This document shows, piece by piece, positions 33,294 through 40,717 of a DNA stretch of 48,267 bases. A model generated the notes under the pieces. The model made no database searches, was not told the DNA's origin, and was given only the letters and a program-made list of their open reading frames with translations. The translations under genes and the position numbers were made by a program. The stretch is from Candidatus Aphodovivens excrementavium (GTDB lineage Bacteria; Actinomycetota; Coriobacteriia; Coriobacteriales; Eggerthellaceae): assembly GCA_018715935.1 (NCBI GenBank), contig DVKR01000026.1:1-48267 (forward strand), given 5' to 3'. Numbering within the stretch: position 1 is the stretch's first letter; every line of letters begins with the position of its first letter.

Positions 33294-33589
33294 ATGGGGC
33301 GCTTGGAGCCCGATTACACCCCGTCGTTCTCGCGCGACCTGGAGCGCTTGAGCAAAAGGCGTGTCGGCCTGGATCCATTGGAAAGGTGATCGAGCTCGTC
33401 TGCCGGAATGACGCCGATGCCTTAGGCGAGCTGAAGCGCAGGCATGGCATGCGCACGCTGAAAGGCAAGTGGCTCGGAGCCCACGAATGCCATGTCGCCA
33501 ATGCTGGCGACTGGCTGCTGATCTGGCGGACGAACGACAAGATCGCCGCATTCCAGCGAACCGGCTCGCATGATGAGCTGTTCCGATAG
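33294..33589 (+). pseudogene. YafQ-type toxin, frameshifted
   Basis: The ATG at 33294 opens a frame (MGRLEPDYTPSFSRDLERLS) that stops at 33387-33389, while the rest of a YafQ toxin (VIELVCRNDADALGELKRRH, then WLGAHECHVANAGDWLLIW, TGSHDELF) continues in another frame to 33589. Adding one A to the AAA in TTGGAAAGG (around 33379-33384) would rejoin the frames as PLEKVIELV. Catalytic-type His and Asp residues in the second part are still present. Either an inactivated ribosome-dependent RNase or a homopolymer switch. Confidence 0.8.
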
Positions 33590-33618
33590 GTCGGATTGCC
33601 GCACGAGTCGAGAGACCA

Positions 33619-33636
33619 TCGCACAAATGATTATTT
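33619..33636 (+). repeat. Recombination site C
   Basis: Identical 18 bases to site A, same orientation, core 33623-33636. Nothing resembling an HsdS N-half lies directly to its left. Confidence 0.8.
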
Positions 33637-34381
33637 AGCCGAGATGGCCATAACGCTGTTCAATAGAGAATGCCCTCAGTCAAACAAGCCTAACGCTACG
33701 CTGTCGGACATCGCGCAAATCACTATGGGTCAATCTCCGTCAGGGTCTTCGTACAATGAAGACGGAAATGGTGAAGTCTTTTATCAAGGTCGCGCCGAGT
33801 TTGGGGCATTCTTTCCGCGCAGACGCCTATTTACCACCGAGCCAAAGCGTATGGCACGGGAAGGCGATACGCTCATGAGTGTTCGAGCCCCTGTTGGTGA
33901 TTTAAATGTCGCAAATGAGGATTGTTGTATCGGTCGAGGCCTTGCAGCAATCCATTCGGAGAGCGACCAAAGTTTCGTTCACTATCTTGTTCGAGCTCAG
34001 GGAAGGCAGCTTGACGCATTCAATGGTGATGGCACCGTATTTGGGTCAATCAACGGGAAATCCCTGAAGGAACTCCCAGTTTTCCTTCCCGACAATGATG
34101 CGATAGCCCACCTCGAGTCTCAGCTAAAGCCCATTGACGCATTGATTCGCCGAAACGACGACGAGATACAAGCCCTGGAACGTATGCGCGACACCCTGCT
34201 ACCAAAGTTGATGTCCGGCGATATTAGTGTCTCTCAAGTGGAGATCCCTACGCAGCTAAATAATCATTTGTCTGATTGCCTCGCGTCTGATTGGCAAAGA
34301 GGCAGGCGCCCGATTGGGTTCTTCTATCTGCCTTGTCCTGCGCATCGAGGATCATCCTGTCGGTTCGCCAGTCCATCATGA
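33620..34381 (+). pseudogene. Silent C-terminal half of HsdS (TRD2b cassette)
   Basis: From site C the frame reads RTNDYLAEMAITLFNRE, then a TRD (LSDIAQITMGQSPSGSS, YQGRAEFGAFFPRRR, IGRGLAAIHS, ELPVFLPDN), a spacer (PIDALIRRNDDEIQALERMR) and LLPKLMSGDISVSQVEIPTQ up to LNNHL at site D; the frame runs on to a stop at 34381. No promoter, ribosome site or N-terminal half is attached, so it is a storage cassette. The C-terminal half is collinear with the end of the expressed hsdS (PKLMSG...TQLNNHL), while the recognition part is unrelated, giving a second TRD2 specificity. Confidence 0.85.
34248..34272 (-). repeat. Recombination site D
   Basis: 25 bases identical to site B and in the same (minus) orientation; core 34258-34271. 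To its right on the minus strand only a short frame ending QTNDYLAA is found, without a recognisable HsdS N-half. Confidence 0.8.
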
Positions 34382-34452
34382 TGAGCTGGACGTTTGCCTG
34401 CAGCGTGACCCTGACGAAAGTGACAGCCTCCTTCGGCTGCTCGGTGGCAATC

Positions 34453-34734
34453 CTATTCGCCAAACAAGTCGGAATGGGTCCCCGTGCGTGAGGCGGTCAA
34501 GATGAGCCTGCCTTTGTCGACAGCATACACCAGCAGCCAGTCCGGTCGTATGTGACATTCGCGGAAGCCGGCATAGGTGCCTACCAGTGCATGGTCGCGA
34601 TGCCTCTCTTCAAGGGGCTCTTCGGCGCAGAGCGTATCAAGGACGGACTGCAGCTCGCTCATGTCGAGACCGCGTTTCTTTGCCCTCTTGTAATCTCTCT
34701 TGAACTGCGAGGTGGGCACAAGCCTAAGTGGCAT
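34453..34734 (-). CDS. YafQ/RelE-type toxin
   Basis: 93 residues. LVPTSQFKRDYKRAKKRGLD, then LVGTYAGFRECHIRPDWLLV and LTASRTGTHSDLFG are the YafQ family pattern with the catalytic His/Asp/Phe surface; these toxins cut mRNA on the ribosome. Intact, unlike the related copy at 33294. Nine bases after its antitoxin. Located just outside site D. Confidence 0.9.
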   Translation of the reverse strand: MPLRLVPTSQFKRDYKRAKKRGLDMSELQSVLDTLCAEEPLEERHRDHALVGTYAGFRECHIRPDWLLVYAVDKGRLILTASRTGTHSDLFGE

Positions 34735-34743
34735 TCTGCTGCC

Positions 34744-35022
34744 TTACTCGTCGAGGGCTGCGAACATTTCCGCAGCCGAACTGTAGGACTCCGCCGGGAT
34801 CTTTCCGCTCATGATGTCGCGAGCTTCGCGCATCGCCGCTTCGGTGTCTGCGTTGTAGCGCGGTTGCTTGACGTCGAAGGGCAGACCGCCCTCCATGATG
34901 GATTTGTGCAAAAAAATGTTGATCGCCTCGGTGAGCGTCATGCCGAAGCTGGCATAGAGAGACTCTGCGTCTGCTTTTATCTGAGGGCTAACGCGCATGC
35001 TGATCGTTGCTGTTTTTGCCAT
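34744..35022 (-). CDS. RelB/DinJ-type antitoxin
   Basis: 92 residues; ATG at 35022 with AAGGAG upstream. TATISMRVSPQIKADAESLY and TLTEAINIFLHKSIMEGGLP are the DinJ ribbon-helix-helix; the C-terminal SSAAEMFAALDE helix should cover the toxin. Functional pair with the YafQ gene at 34453. A run of TATAC/TGTATC-like sequences at 35036-35070 is the likely promoter. Confidence 0.9.
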   Translation of the reverse strand: MAKTATISMRVSPQIKADAESLYASFGMTLTEAINIFLHKSIMEGGLPFDVKQPRYNADTEAAMREARDIMSGKIPAESYSSAAEMFAALDE

Positions 35023-35327
35023 TGATGCTCCTTGTATCGACAATGTATAGCAAATGTATCACGTATGAGCGTTATTGGCAATGGTTTAAGGTGATGTCTG
35101 GTTGTAGTCGACAGTTTATGATTTGTTGTTGTCCATTCTTTAAGGTTCAGCGCTATCCAGTCGACGACGCGGATGCCCCGGCTCTCGGCCGGCACGCCGT
35201 CTCGCCCGCCGCAACCCGTGGGGTGTCGATGTAGAAGCCGGTCGTGCGGGGTAGTTGTTGCGCCCAGCTTTTACAATGCGGAGAGCATCGAAAACACGCA
35301 CCTGATAGACACAGAAAGGCAAGGAGC

Positions 35328-37007
35328 ATGGCCGAATTCATCTACCAGATGTATAGAGCGCGTAAGGCGCACGGCGACAAGGTAATTCTCGACGATGTTA
35401 CGCTGTCGTTTTATCCCGGAGCGAAAATTGGCGTGGTTGGCCCAAACGGCATGGGAAAATCCACGCTGCTCAAGCTGATGGCGGGCTTGGAGGAAGTCTC
35501 TAACGGCGAGGCGCGCCTCACGCCCGGCTACACCGTGGGCATCCTGCAGCAAGAGCCCCCGCTGGAAGAAGACAAAACCGTTCTGGAAAACATTCAGCTG
35601 GCGTTCGCCGACATCCTGGCTAAGGTCGAGCGCTTCAACCAAGTAAGCGCCGAGATGGCAGATCCCGATGCCGACTTCGACGCGCTCATGGACGAAATGG
35701 GAAAGCTGCAAGACGAGATCGACGCCAAAAACGGTTGGGATTTGGACAGCCAGCTCTCCCAGGCGATGGACGCACTGCAGTGCCCCGACCCTGACATGCC
35801 GGTAAGCGTGCTTTCGGGCGGCGAGCGCCGCCGTGTGGCGCTGTGCCGCCTGCTGCTAGAGGCGCCCGATCTGCTCTTGCTCGACGAGCCCACCAACCAC
35901 CTGGACGCCGAGAGCGTGTTGTGGCTGGAGAAGTTCCTGCACAACTACGAGGGCGCGGTGCTTGCCGTTACGCACGACCGCTACTTCCTGGACAACGTTG
36001 CCGAGTGGATTTGCGAGGTGGATCGCGGTCACCTCTATCCCTACAAAGGCAACTACTCCACGTATCTCGAGACCAAGGCGGCGCGTCTGGCCTCCCAGAA
36101 ACAACGCGACGAAAAGCTGGCGAAGCGCCTGGCAAACGAACTTGAATGGGTTCGCTCAAGCCCCAAGGCCCGCCAGGCGAAAAGCCGCGCCCGCCTCGAA
36201 CGCTACGACCAGATGGTGGCCGAAGCGGCTCAGAGCAAAAAGCTCGACTTCACCTCCATCCGCATTCCTGCCGGCCCGCGCCTTGGTGCCGAGGTCTTGC
36301 GGGTGGAAAACCTGCACAAGGCGTTCGGCGAGCGTGTGCTTATCGACGACCTTTCCTTCGAGCTTCCGCGTAACGGCATCGTGGGCGTTATCGGCCCTAA
36401 CGGCGTGGGCAAGTCCACCTTGTTCAAGATGATCGTGGGCAAAGAGCAGCCCACTTCCGGAACGCTGACGCTGGGTGAAACGGTGAAGGTTTCTTACGTC
36501 GACCAAGGGCGCGAGGGCATCGACAACGACAAGAGCGTATGGGAGGTCGTGTCGGGCGGCTTGGACTACATGATGGTCTGCGAGACCGAAGTGCCCAGCC
36601 GCGCCTACGTGGCAAGCTTCGGGTTCAAAGGCTCCGATCAGCAAAAACCTGCTGGCGTGCTGTCTGGCGGCGAGCGCAACCGCCTGAATCTGGCGCTCAC
36701 GCTGTCTCAAGGCGGCAACCTGCTTTTGCTCGACGAGCCCACCAACGATCTTGATGTCGAAACGCTTGCCAGCCTAGAGGAAGCGTTGATGGACTTCCCG
36801 GGCTGCGCTGTGGTCACCAGCCACGACCGCATGTTCCTCGACCGTGTGGCCACTCACATCCTGGCATGGGAGGGCACCGACGAGAATCCGGGCAATTGGT
36901 TCTGGTTCGAAGGCAACTTCGACAGCTATCAGAAAAACCGCGTGGAACGCCTGGGCGAAGAAGCGTCGCGCCCGCACCGCATCCACCGCAAGCTGACGCG
37001 TGATTAG
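35328..37007 (+). CDS. ettA: ABC-F ATPase, energy-dependent translational throttle
   Basis: 559 residues from the ATG at 35328; an AAAGG lies eight bases upstream (a second AGGAG is too close). Length and order match EttA, which binds the ribosomal E site and gates elongation by ATP level. Two ABC domains: Walker A GPNGMGKST (~37-45) with LSGGERRRV and LLDEPTNHLD; then the PtIM linker (KRLANELEWVRSSPKARQAK); second Walker A GPNGVGKST (~355) with LSGGERNRL and LLDEPTNDLD. Alternative ABC-F classes usually lack the KARQAK type of linker. The preceding ~300 bp hold no gene. Confidence 0.9.
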   Translation: MAEFIYQMYRARKAHGDKVILDDVTLSFYPGAKIGVVGPNGMGKSTLLKLMAGLEEVSNGEARLTPGYTVGILQQEPPLEEDKTVLENIQLAFADILAKVERFNQVSAEMADPDADFDALMDEMGKLQDEIDAKNGWDLDSQLSQAMDALQCPDPDMPVSVLSGGERRRVALCRLLLEAPDLLLLDEPTNHLDAESVLWLEKFLHNYEGAVLAVTHDRYFLDNVAEWICEVDRGHLYPYKGNYSTYLETKAARLASQKQRDEKLAKRLANELEWVRSSPKARQAKSRARLERYDQMVAEAAQSKKLDFTSIRIPAGPRLGAEVLRVENLHKAFGERVLIDDLSFELPRNGIVGVIGPNGVGKSTLFKMIVGKEQPTSGTLTLGETVKVSYVDQGREGIDNDKSVWEVVSGGLDYMMVCETEVPSRAYVASFGFKGSDQQKPAGVLSGGERNRLNLALTLSQGGNLLLLDEPTNDLDVETLASLEEALMDFPGCAVVTSHDRMFLDRVATHILAWEGTDENPGNWFWFEGNFDSYQKNRVERLGEEASRPHRIHRKLTRD

Positions 37008-37009
37008 GG

Positions 37010-37039
37010 GGTTCCGGCGGTCGGAAGACCGCCAGAACC
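37010..37039. terminator. Bidirectional hairpin between ettA and UPF0210 gene
   Basis: GGTTCCGGCGGTC-GGAA-GACCGCCAGAACC, 13-bp stem with one mismatch, G-U on the minus strand. Shared by convergent genes. Confidence 0.55.
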
Positions 37040-37042
37040 ACT

Positions 37043-38407
37043 TTAGTTCTTCAGCGAGTTCAGCGGCGCGGGGATACGTCCGCCTCGATGGGCGAACACC
37101 GTGCCGGCGTACTGGTTGACTGGCATGATGGGGGCGTAGCCCAAAAGCCCGCCAAACTCCAGCCTATCGCCCATCTTTTTGCCGATTGCGGGGATAATGC
37201 GCACCGCAGTGGTCTTGGAGTTGATCATGCCGATGGCGCATTCGTCGGCGATAATGCCCGCTATGGTTTCCACCGTGGTGTCGCCGGGCACGGCAATCAT
37301 GTCCAGTCCAACCGAGCATACGCAGGTCATCGCCTCAAGCTTCTCAAGGCATAGTGCGCCCTCTTCGGCGGCGCGAATCATGCCGGCGTCTTCCGATACG
37401 GGGATAAAAGCTCCCGACAGGCCACCAACGCTGCTTGACGCCATGACGCCGCCTTTCTTTACGGCGTCGTTGAGCATCGCGAGCGCGGCAGTGGTGCCCG
37501 GGCCGCCGCACGTGCCCACGCCTATCGCCTCAAGAATCTCGGCAACCGAATCGCCTTCTGCGGGCGTGGGGGCAAGCGAGAGGTCGAGGATGCCCTGCGC
37601 CACGCCTAAACGGCGGCTTGCCTCGCGCGCCATCAGCTCGCCTGCGCGCGTGATCTTGAATGCCGTTGCCTTGATGGCCTCCGCCACGGTGGTGAGGTCG
37701 GCGTCTTTGGGCATGCTGGCAAGCACGTTGCGCACAACGCCAGGCCCCGAAACGCCAACGTTGATGACGGCGTCCGCCTCGCCCGATCCGTGGAAGGCGC
37801 CCGCCATAAACGGGTTGTCTTCCACCGCGTTGCAGAAAACCACCAGCTTGCCTGCGCCAATGCATTGACGGTCGGCGGTGGCTTCCGCGGTTGCCCGAAT
37901 AATGCCCGCCATCTTGAGCACGGCGTCCATGTTGATGCCCGCGCGCGTAGACCCCACGTTTACCGAGGAGCACACGCGGTCGGTAACCGAGAGTGCATGG
38001 GGGATCGACTCCATCAGCTTGATGTCGGCTTTGGATGCGCCTTTGTGCACCAAAGCGGTGAAGCCGCCCACGAAATCGACGCCAACCTCTTTGCCGGCGC
38101 GGTCCATCGCTTCGGCGATGGGGGTTAGGTCGTCTTCTCGCACCGCAGAGGAGATCTCCGCAACGGGGGTAACGGATATGCGCTTGTTCACAATGGGGAT
38201 GCCGAATTCGCGCTCAAGCTGCTCCGCAACGGGAACAAGCTGCTTTGCCGCGCTTACCATGCGGTTGTATACCTTGCGCGCAACGGCGTCTACGCTATTG
38301 TCGGCGCAGCCACGCAAATTCAAGCCAAGGGTGATTGTGCGAATGTCTAAGTGCTCTTCGCTTACCATCGATAGCGTTTCGGCAATTTCATGGGGCGTAA
38401 TTTGCAT
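37043..38407 (-). CDS. UPF0210 (DUF711/PFL) family protein
   Basis: 454 residues; ATG at 38407. Strongly conserved-looking throughout: [51 protein letters not shown]-type [56 protein letters not shown]. The family has a fold related to glycyl-radical enzymes but its function is not established. Many members sit beside an ACT-domain protein (UPF0237); none is visible here. Diverges from the moeA gene. Confidence 0.9.
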   Translation of the reverse strand: MQITPHEIAETLSMVSEEHLDIRTITLGLNLRGCADNSVDAVARKVYNRMVSAAKQLVPVAEQLEREFGIPIVNKRISVTPVAEISSAVREDDLTPIAEAMDRAGKEVGVDFVGGFTALVHKGASKADIKLMESIPHALSVTDRVCSSVNVGSTRAGINMDAVLKMAGIIRATAEATADRQCIGAGKLVVFCNAVEDNPFMAGAFHGSGEADAVINVGVSGPGVVRNVLASMPKDADLTTVAEAIKATAFKITRAGELMAREASRRLGVAQGILDLSLAPTPAEGDSVAEILEAIGVGTCGGPGTTAALAMLNDAVKKGGVMASSSVGGLSGAFIPVSEDAGMIRAAEEGALCLEKLEAMTCVCSVGLDMIAVPGDTTVETIAGIIADECAIGMINSKTTAVRIIPAIGKKMGDRLEFGGLLGYAPIMPVNQYAGTVFAHRGGRIPAPLNSLKN

Positions 38408-38558
38408 GGGGCTTCCATCCTTTAGGTAGTGTGGCCGATCGGGCGGCGCTCGGTTGAAAACAAAGCCAAAGCATATTCTAGCCGCCTTTGGCGAAGCCCA
38501 GCGAAACTACTTGCGGCAAAGCATAAAACGGACGATAATCGAACTATCTTTACATAAG

Positions 38559-38584
38559 CATAGTATCCCGTTAAGGATAGTATG
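38559..38584. promoter_or_regulatory. Near-palindrome upstream of moeA
   Basis: CATAGTATCC-CGTTAA-GGATAGTATG: ten-base arms with one mismatch, 24 bases before the start. Likely operator; factor unknown. Confidence 0.5.
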
Positions 38585-38607
38585 GAAGAGATGGAAAGGT
38601 GAAAGCT

Positions 38608-39912
38608 ATGAGAGATCACTCCAAGCACATTGAGCTTTCGCGCGAGGAGGCAGTTGCGCAGATGCTCAAGCGATGCAGTTTTAACGGAGCGGGGGCGGCG
38701 GGTTTTGAGGAGCTGGTTCCCGTAGCGGAGTCGTTTGGACGCGTGCTGTCGCGAGACGTTGTTTCTCTGGTGGACAAGCCCAACAAGCTGCAGTGCTGCA
38801 TGGACTCGATCGCGGTGCATTGGAGTGATTTCGCCGACGGGAGCATGCCCGACACGTCGAAGTGGGTAAGAGGCGTAGATTGGGAGTTTGCCAACACGGG
38901 CGTGGTGATGCCCGAGGGCTATGATGCGGCAATCGTCATCGAGCACGTAACGGTGTCAGACGACGAACAGCACGTGGCCATCGACGCGGCGCCTTCCGCC
39001 CAATACGCCGGCACGCGCGCTCCGGGAAGCCAGATGAAGAAAGGCGACGTGCTGGCATGCGCAGGCGAGGTGGTTACCGCCGATGTGGCGGCGCGCATTG
39101 CGACGGGCAACGTCACGGCGGTGCCGGTGCGCGTGAAGCCCAAGGTTGCCTTCATTCCCACAGGCGACGAGCTGGTGGTGCCGGGCGGCCCTATCGAGCC
39201 TGGCCGCAACATAGAAACGAACAGCCTGGTGTTTCGCGGCAAGGTTGAGAAGTGGGGCGGCGTTCCGCTTGTTTTCGACATCGTTCCTGACGACCCGGAG
39301 CTTATCAAGGCCGCCATACACGAGGCGTGCGCCATGGCGGACATCGTGGTCCTCAATGCGGGCTCATCTAAAGGCTCCGAAGACTGGAATTGCGAGCAGA
39401 TGGAGGATCTAGGCGAGGTCATCTGCCACGAAACGAACCACGGGCCGGGACACCACAGCTCCTACGCCTTGGTTGACGGCAAGCCCATCGTGGGCATTTC
39501 CGGTCCGCCTGCAGGGGCTTCGTTCACGCTGAACTTCTATTTGCATCCTCTGATGAAGGTGTTTTTGGGGCTGTCTCCCGAGCCGGATCGCATCCCCGTG
39601 CGCCTTGCCGCGCCGTTTCCGGCAAAGGGCGGCCATGACAAGAAGGGGTCGGGCAAAGACGGGGGCGCTTCGTCTCCCGCCAAGATCGCCGGCGAGGTGC
39701 GTCCGTCCATTGTGGCTCCCGGGGCTACGTTTTTCGGCATCAAGTTTTTGACGGTGGAGGCGCTTCCCGACGGCACGCTTGCGGGAACGCCGCTGCCGGG
39801 GCGTCCGGGTTCGCCCGAGTCGGAAGCGGCGAACGCCTACTACATGATGCCGTCGGGGCCGGGGGTGGAGCCTCCCGCGGTTGGCGATGTGATCTGGGTC
39901 GAACTCCGCTAG
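38608..39912 (+). CDS. moeA: MoeA-family molybdopterin molybdenumtransferase
   Basis: 434 residues; I chose the ATG at 38608 with AAAGG eight bases upstream (a GTG at 38599 is possible). MoeA inserts molybdenum into MPT-AMP. Marks: LSRDVVSLVDKPNKLQCCMD for the first domain, PKVAFIPTGDELVVPGG with NIETNS of the MoCF-binding fold, VVLNAGSSKGSEDW, and GKPIVGISGPPAGASFTLNF. Between the MoCF domain and the C-terminal barrel is a hydrophilic insertion (FPAKGGHDKKGSGKDGGASS). The DSIA of the substrate-binding loop replaces the common DGYA, so it may be a diverged paralogue. Fits with the molybdoenzyme at the window start. Confidence 0.8.
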   Translation: MRDHSKHIELSREEAVAQMLKRCSFNGAGAAGFEELVPVAESFGRVLSRDVVSLVDKPNKLQCCMDSIAVHWSDFADGSMPDTSKWVRGVDWEFANTGVVMPEGYDAAIVIEHVTVSDDEQHVAIDAAPSAQYAGTRAPGSQMKKGDVLACAGEVVTADVAARIATGNVTAVPVRVKPKVAFIPTGDELVVPGGPIEPGRNIETNSLVFRGKVEKWGGVPLVFDIVPDDPELIKAAIHEACAMADIVVLNAGSSKGSEDWNCEQMEDLGEVICHETNHGPGHHSSYALVDGKPIVGISGPPAGASFTLNFYLHPLMKVFLGLSPEPDRIPVRLAAPFPAKGGHDKKGSGKDGGASSPAKIAGEVRPSIVAPGATFFGIKFLTVEALPDGTLAGTPLPGRPGSPESEAANAYYMMPSGPGVEPPAVGDVIWVELR

Positions 39913-39926
39913 CGTAAAATCTTTGT

Positions 39927-39975
39927 AGGGATGGCAACCTTTAAGCTTATTAAGGTTGCCATCCCTTTCTTTTCC
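39927..39975 (+). terminator. Terminator after moeA
   Basis: Perfect 15-bp stem AGGGATGGCAACCTT / AAGGTTGCCATCCCT, 10-base loop, then TTCTTTTCC. Confidence 0.9.
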
Positions 39976-40063
39976 TCGTAAAATGGCAGATATTGAACAG
40001 ACTGTTGATTTTTGATCGCCGTGTCGATCGATTGATTTGTGTATTTGGAGACAAGGAGTCTGT

Positions 40064-40675
40064 GTGGGGGCATCTGCCAACACCGACCGACGCATTGCAC
40101 GCACGAAGCGCGCGCTGCGCAGTGCGCTTATCGAGCTTATGGAAGAGCGCGGCCTTGACGGGGTTTCGGTTAACGACCTGTGCGCTCGAGCCGACCTTAA
40201 CCGAGGCACGTTCTACAATCATTTCCACGACAAAGAGGATCTGCTTACCTACCTGGAAGACGAGGTCATTGTCGAACTCGAAAGCATCCAGGAGGAAATG
40301 AAAGGCCTCACCGTTTTGGATCTGATGCGCTACCGCGCGCGCAAAAAGCCGCTCCCGTTTTTGGTTAACCTCTTCGACTACCTGCGCGAGCAGGGCGATT
40401 TTCTGCATGCCGTTACCGGGAAAGGCGGCGACATTCGCTTTGCGCCGCGCTTGCGCGATTCGGTATGCGCCAACCTTATCCAAACGATTCTTCACGAACG
40501 GTATCGCAACAACCCATCGCCGTTTGTTCAGTACTACGTCGCGTTTTATGCAAGCGCCTATTTGGGCGTGATTCAGCATTGGATAGAAACAGGCATGAAG
40601 GAAAGCTCGGAGGAGATGGCGCTTATTGCGATGCGCCTGTTTTTCATCAAGCCGGGCGAGTCGATTACGTTGTAG
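40064..40675 (+). CDS. TetR-family regulator
   Basis: 203 residues. The GTG at 40064 is five bases after AAGGAG (40053-40058); upstream starts are not supported. N-terminal HTH: RIARTKRALRSALIELMEER, GLDGVSVNDLCARADLNRGT, FYNHFHDKEDLLTYL. The C-terminal domain (RARKKPLPFLVNLFDYLREQ, YYVAFYASAYLGVIQHWI) is that of the TetR_C_7/DhaS-like class. It lies 42 bp before the giant activase and in the same direction, so it probably regulates that operon. Confidence 0.9.
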   Translation: MGASANTDRRIARTKRALRSALIELMEERGLDGVSVNDLCARADLNRGTFYNHFHDKEDLLTYLEDEVIVELESIQEEMKGLTVLDLMRYRARKKPLPFLVNLFDYLREQGDFLHAVTGKGGDIRFAPRLRDSVCANLIQTILHERYRNNPSPFVQYYVAFYASAYLGVIQHWIETGMKESSEEMALIAMRLFFIKPGESITL

Positions 40676-40717
40676 ACGCTTCGAATCGGAGAAGCGCTAG
40701 CAGAAAGGACGAGCATC

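Larger units (their letters stand above)
30719..34272. other. Invertible hsdS shuffling locus
   Basis: Sites A (+), B (-), C (+) and D (-) share the 14-bp core ACAAATGATTATTT. A-B holds TRD2a of hsdS, B-C holds a minus-strand hsdS N-half, the recombinase and a toxin-antitoxin pair, and C-D holds a silent TRD2b half. In all four sites the core is read ACA-AAT-GAT-TAT-TTR (TNDYL) in the orientation of the core, so any exchange keeps frame. This is the layout of phase-variable type I systems (SpnIII/Bacteroides-like), where a nearby tyrosine recombinase swaps HsdS domains. Confidence 0.8.

Noticed and set aside
33024..34272. Whole 30.2-34.3 kb region as an integrated phage or integrative element
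   Set aside because: The recombinase is accompanied only by hsdS parts and toxin-antitoxin genes; no structural, replication or transfer genes, so an invertase role fits better.
34248..34463. Minus-strand frame right of site D as a third HsdS N-half
   Set aside because: Only the end (QTNDYLAA) matches because of the shared site; the rest shows no recognition-domain pattern.
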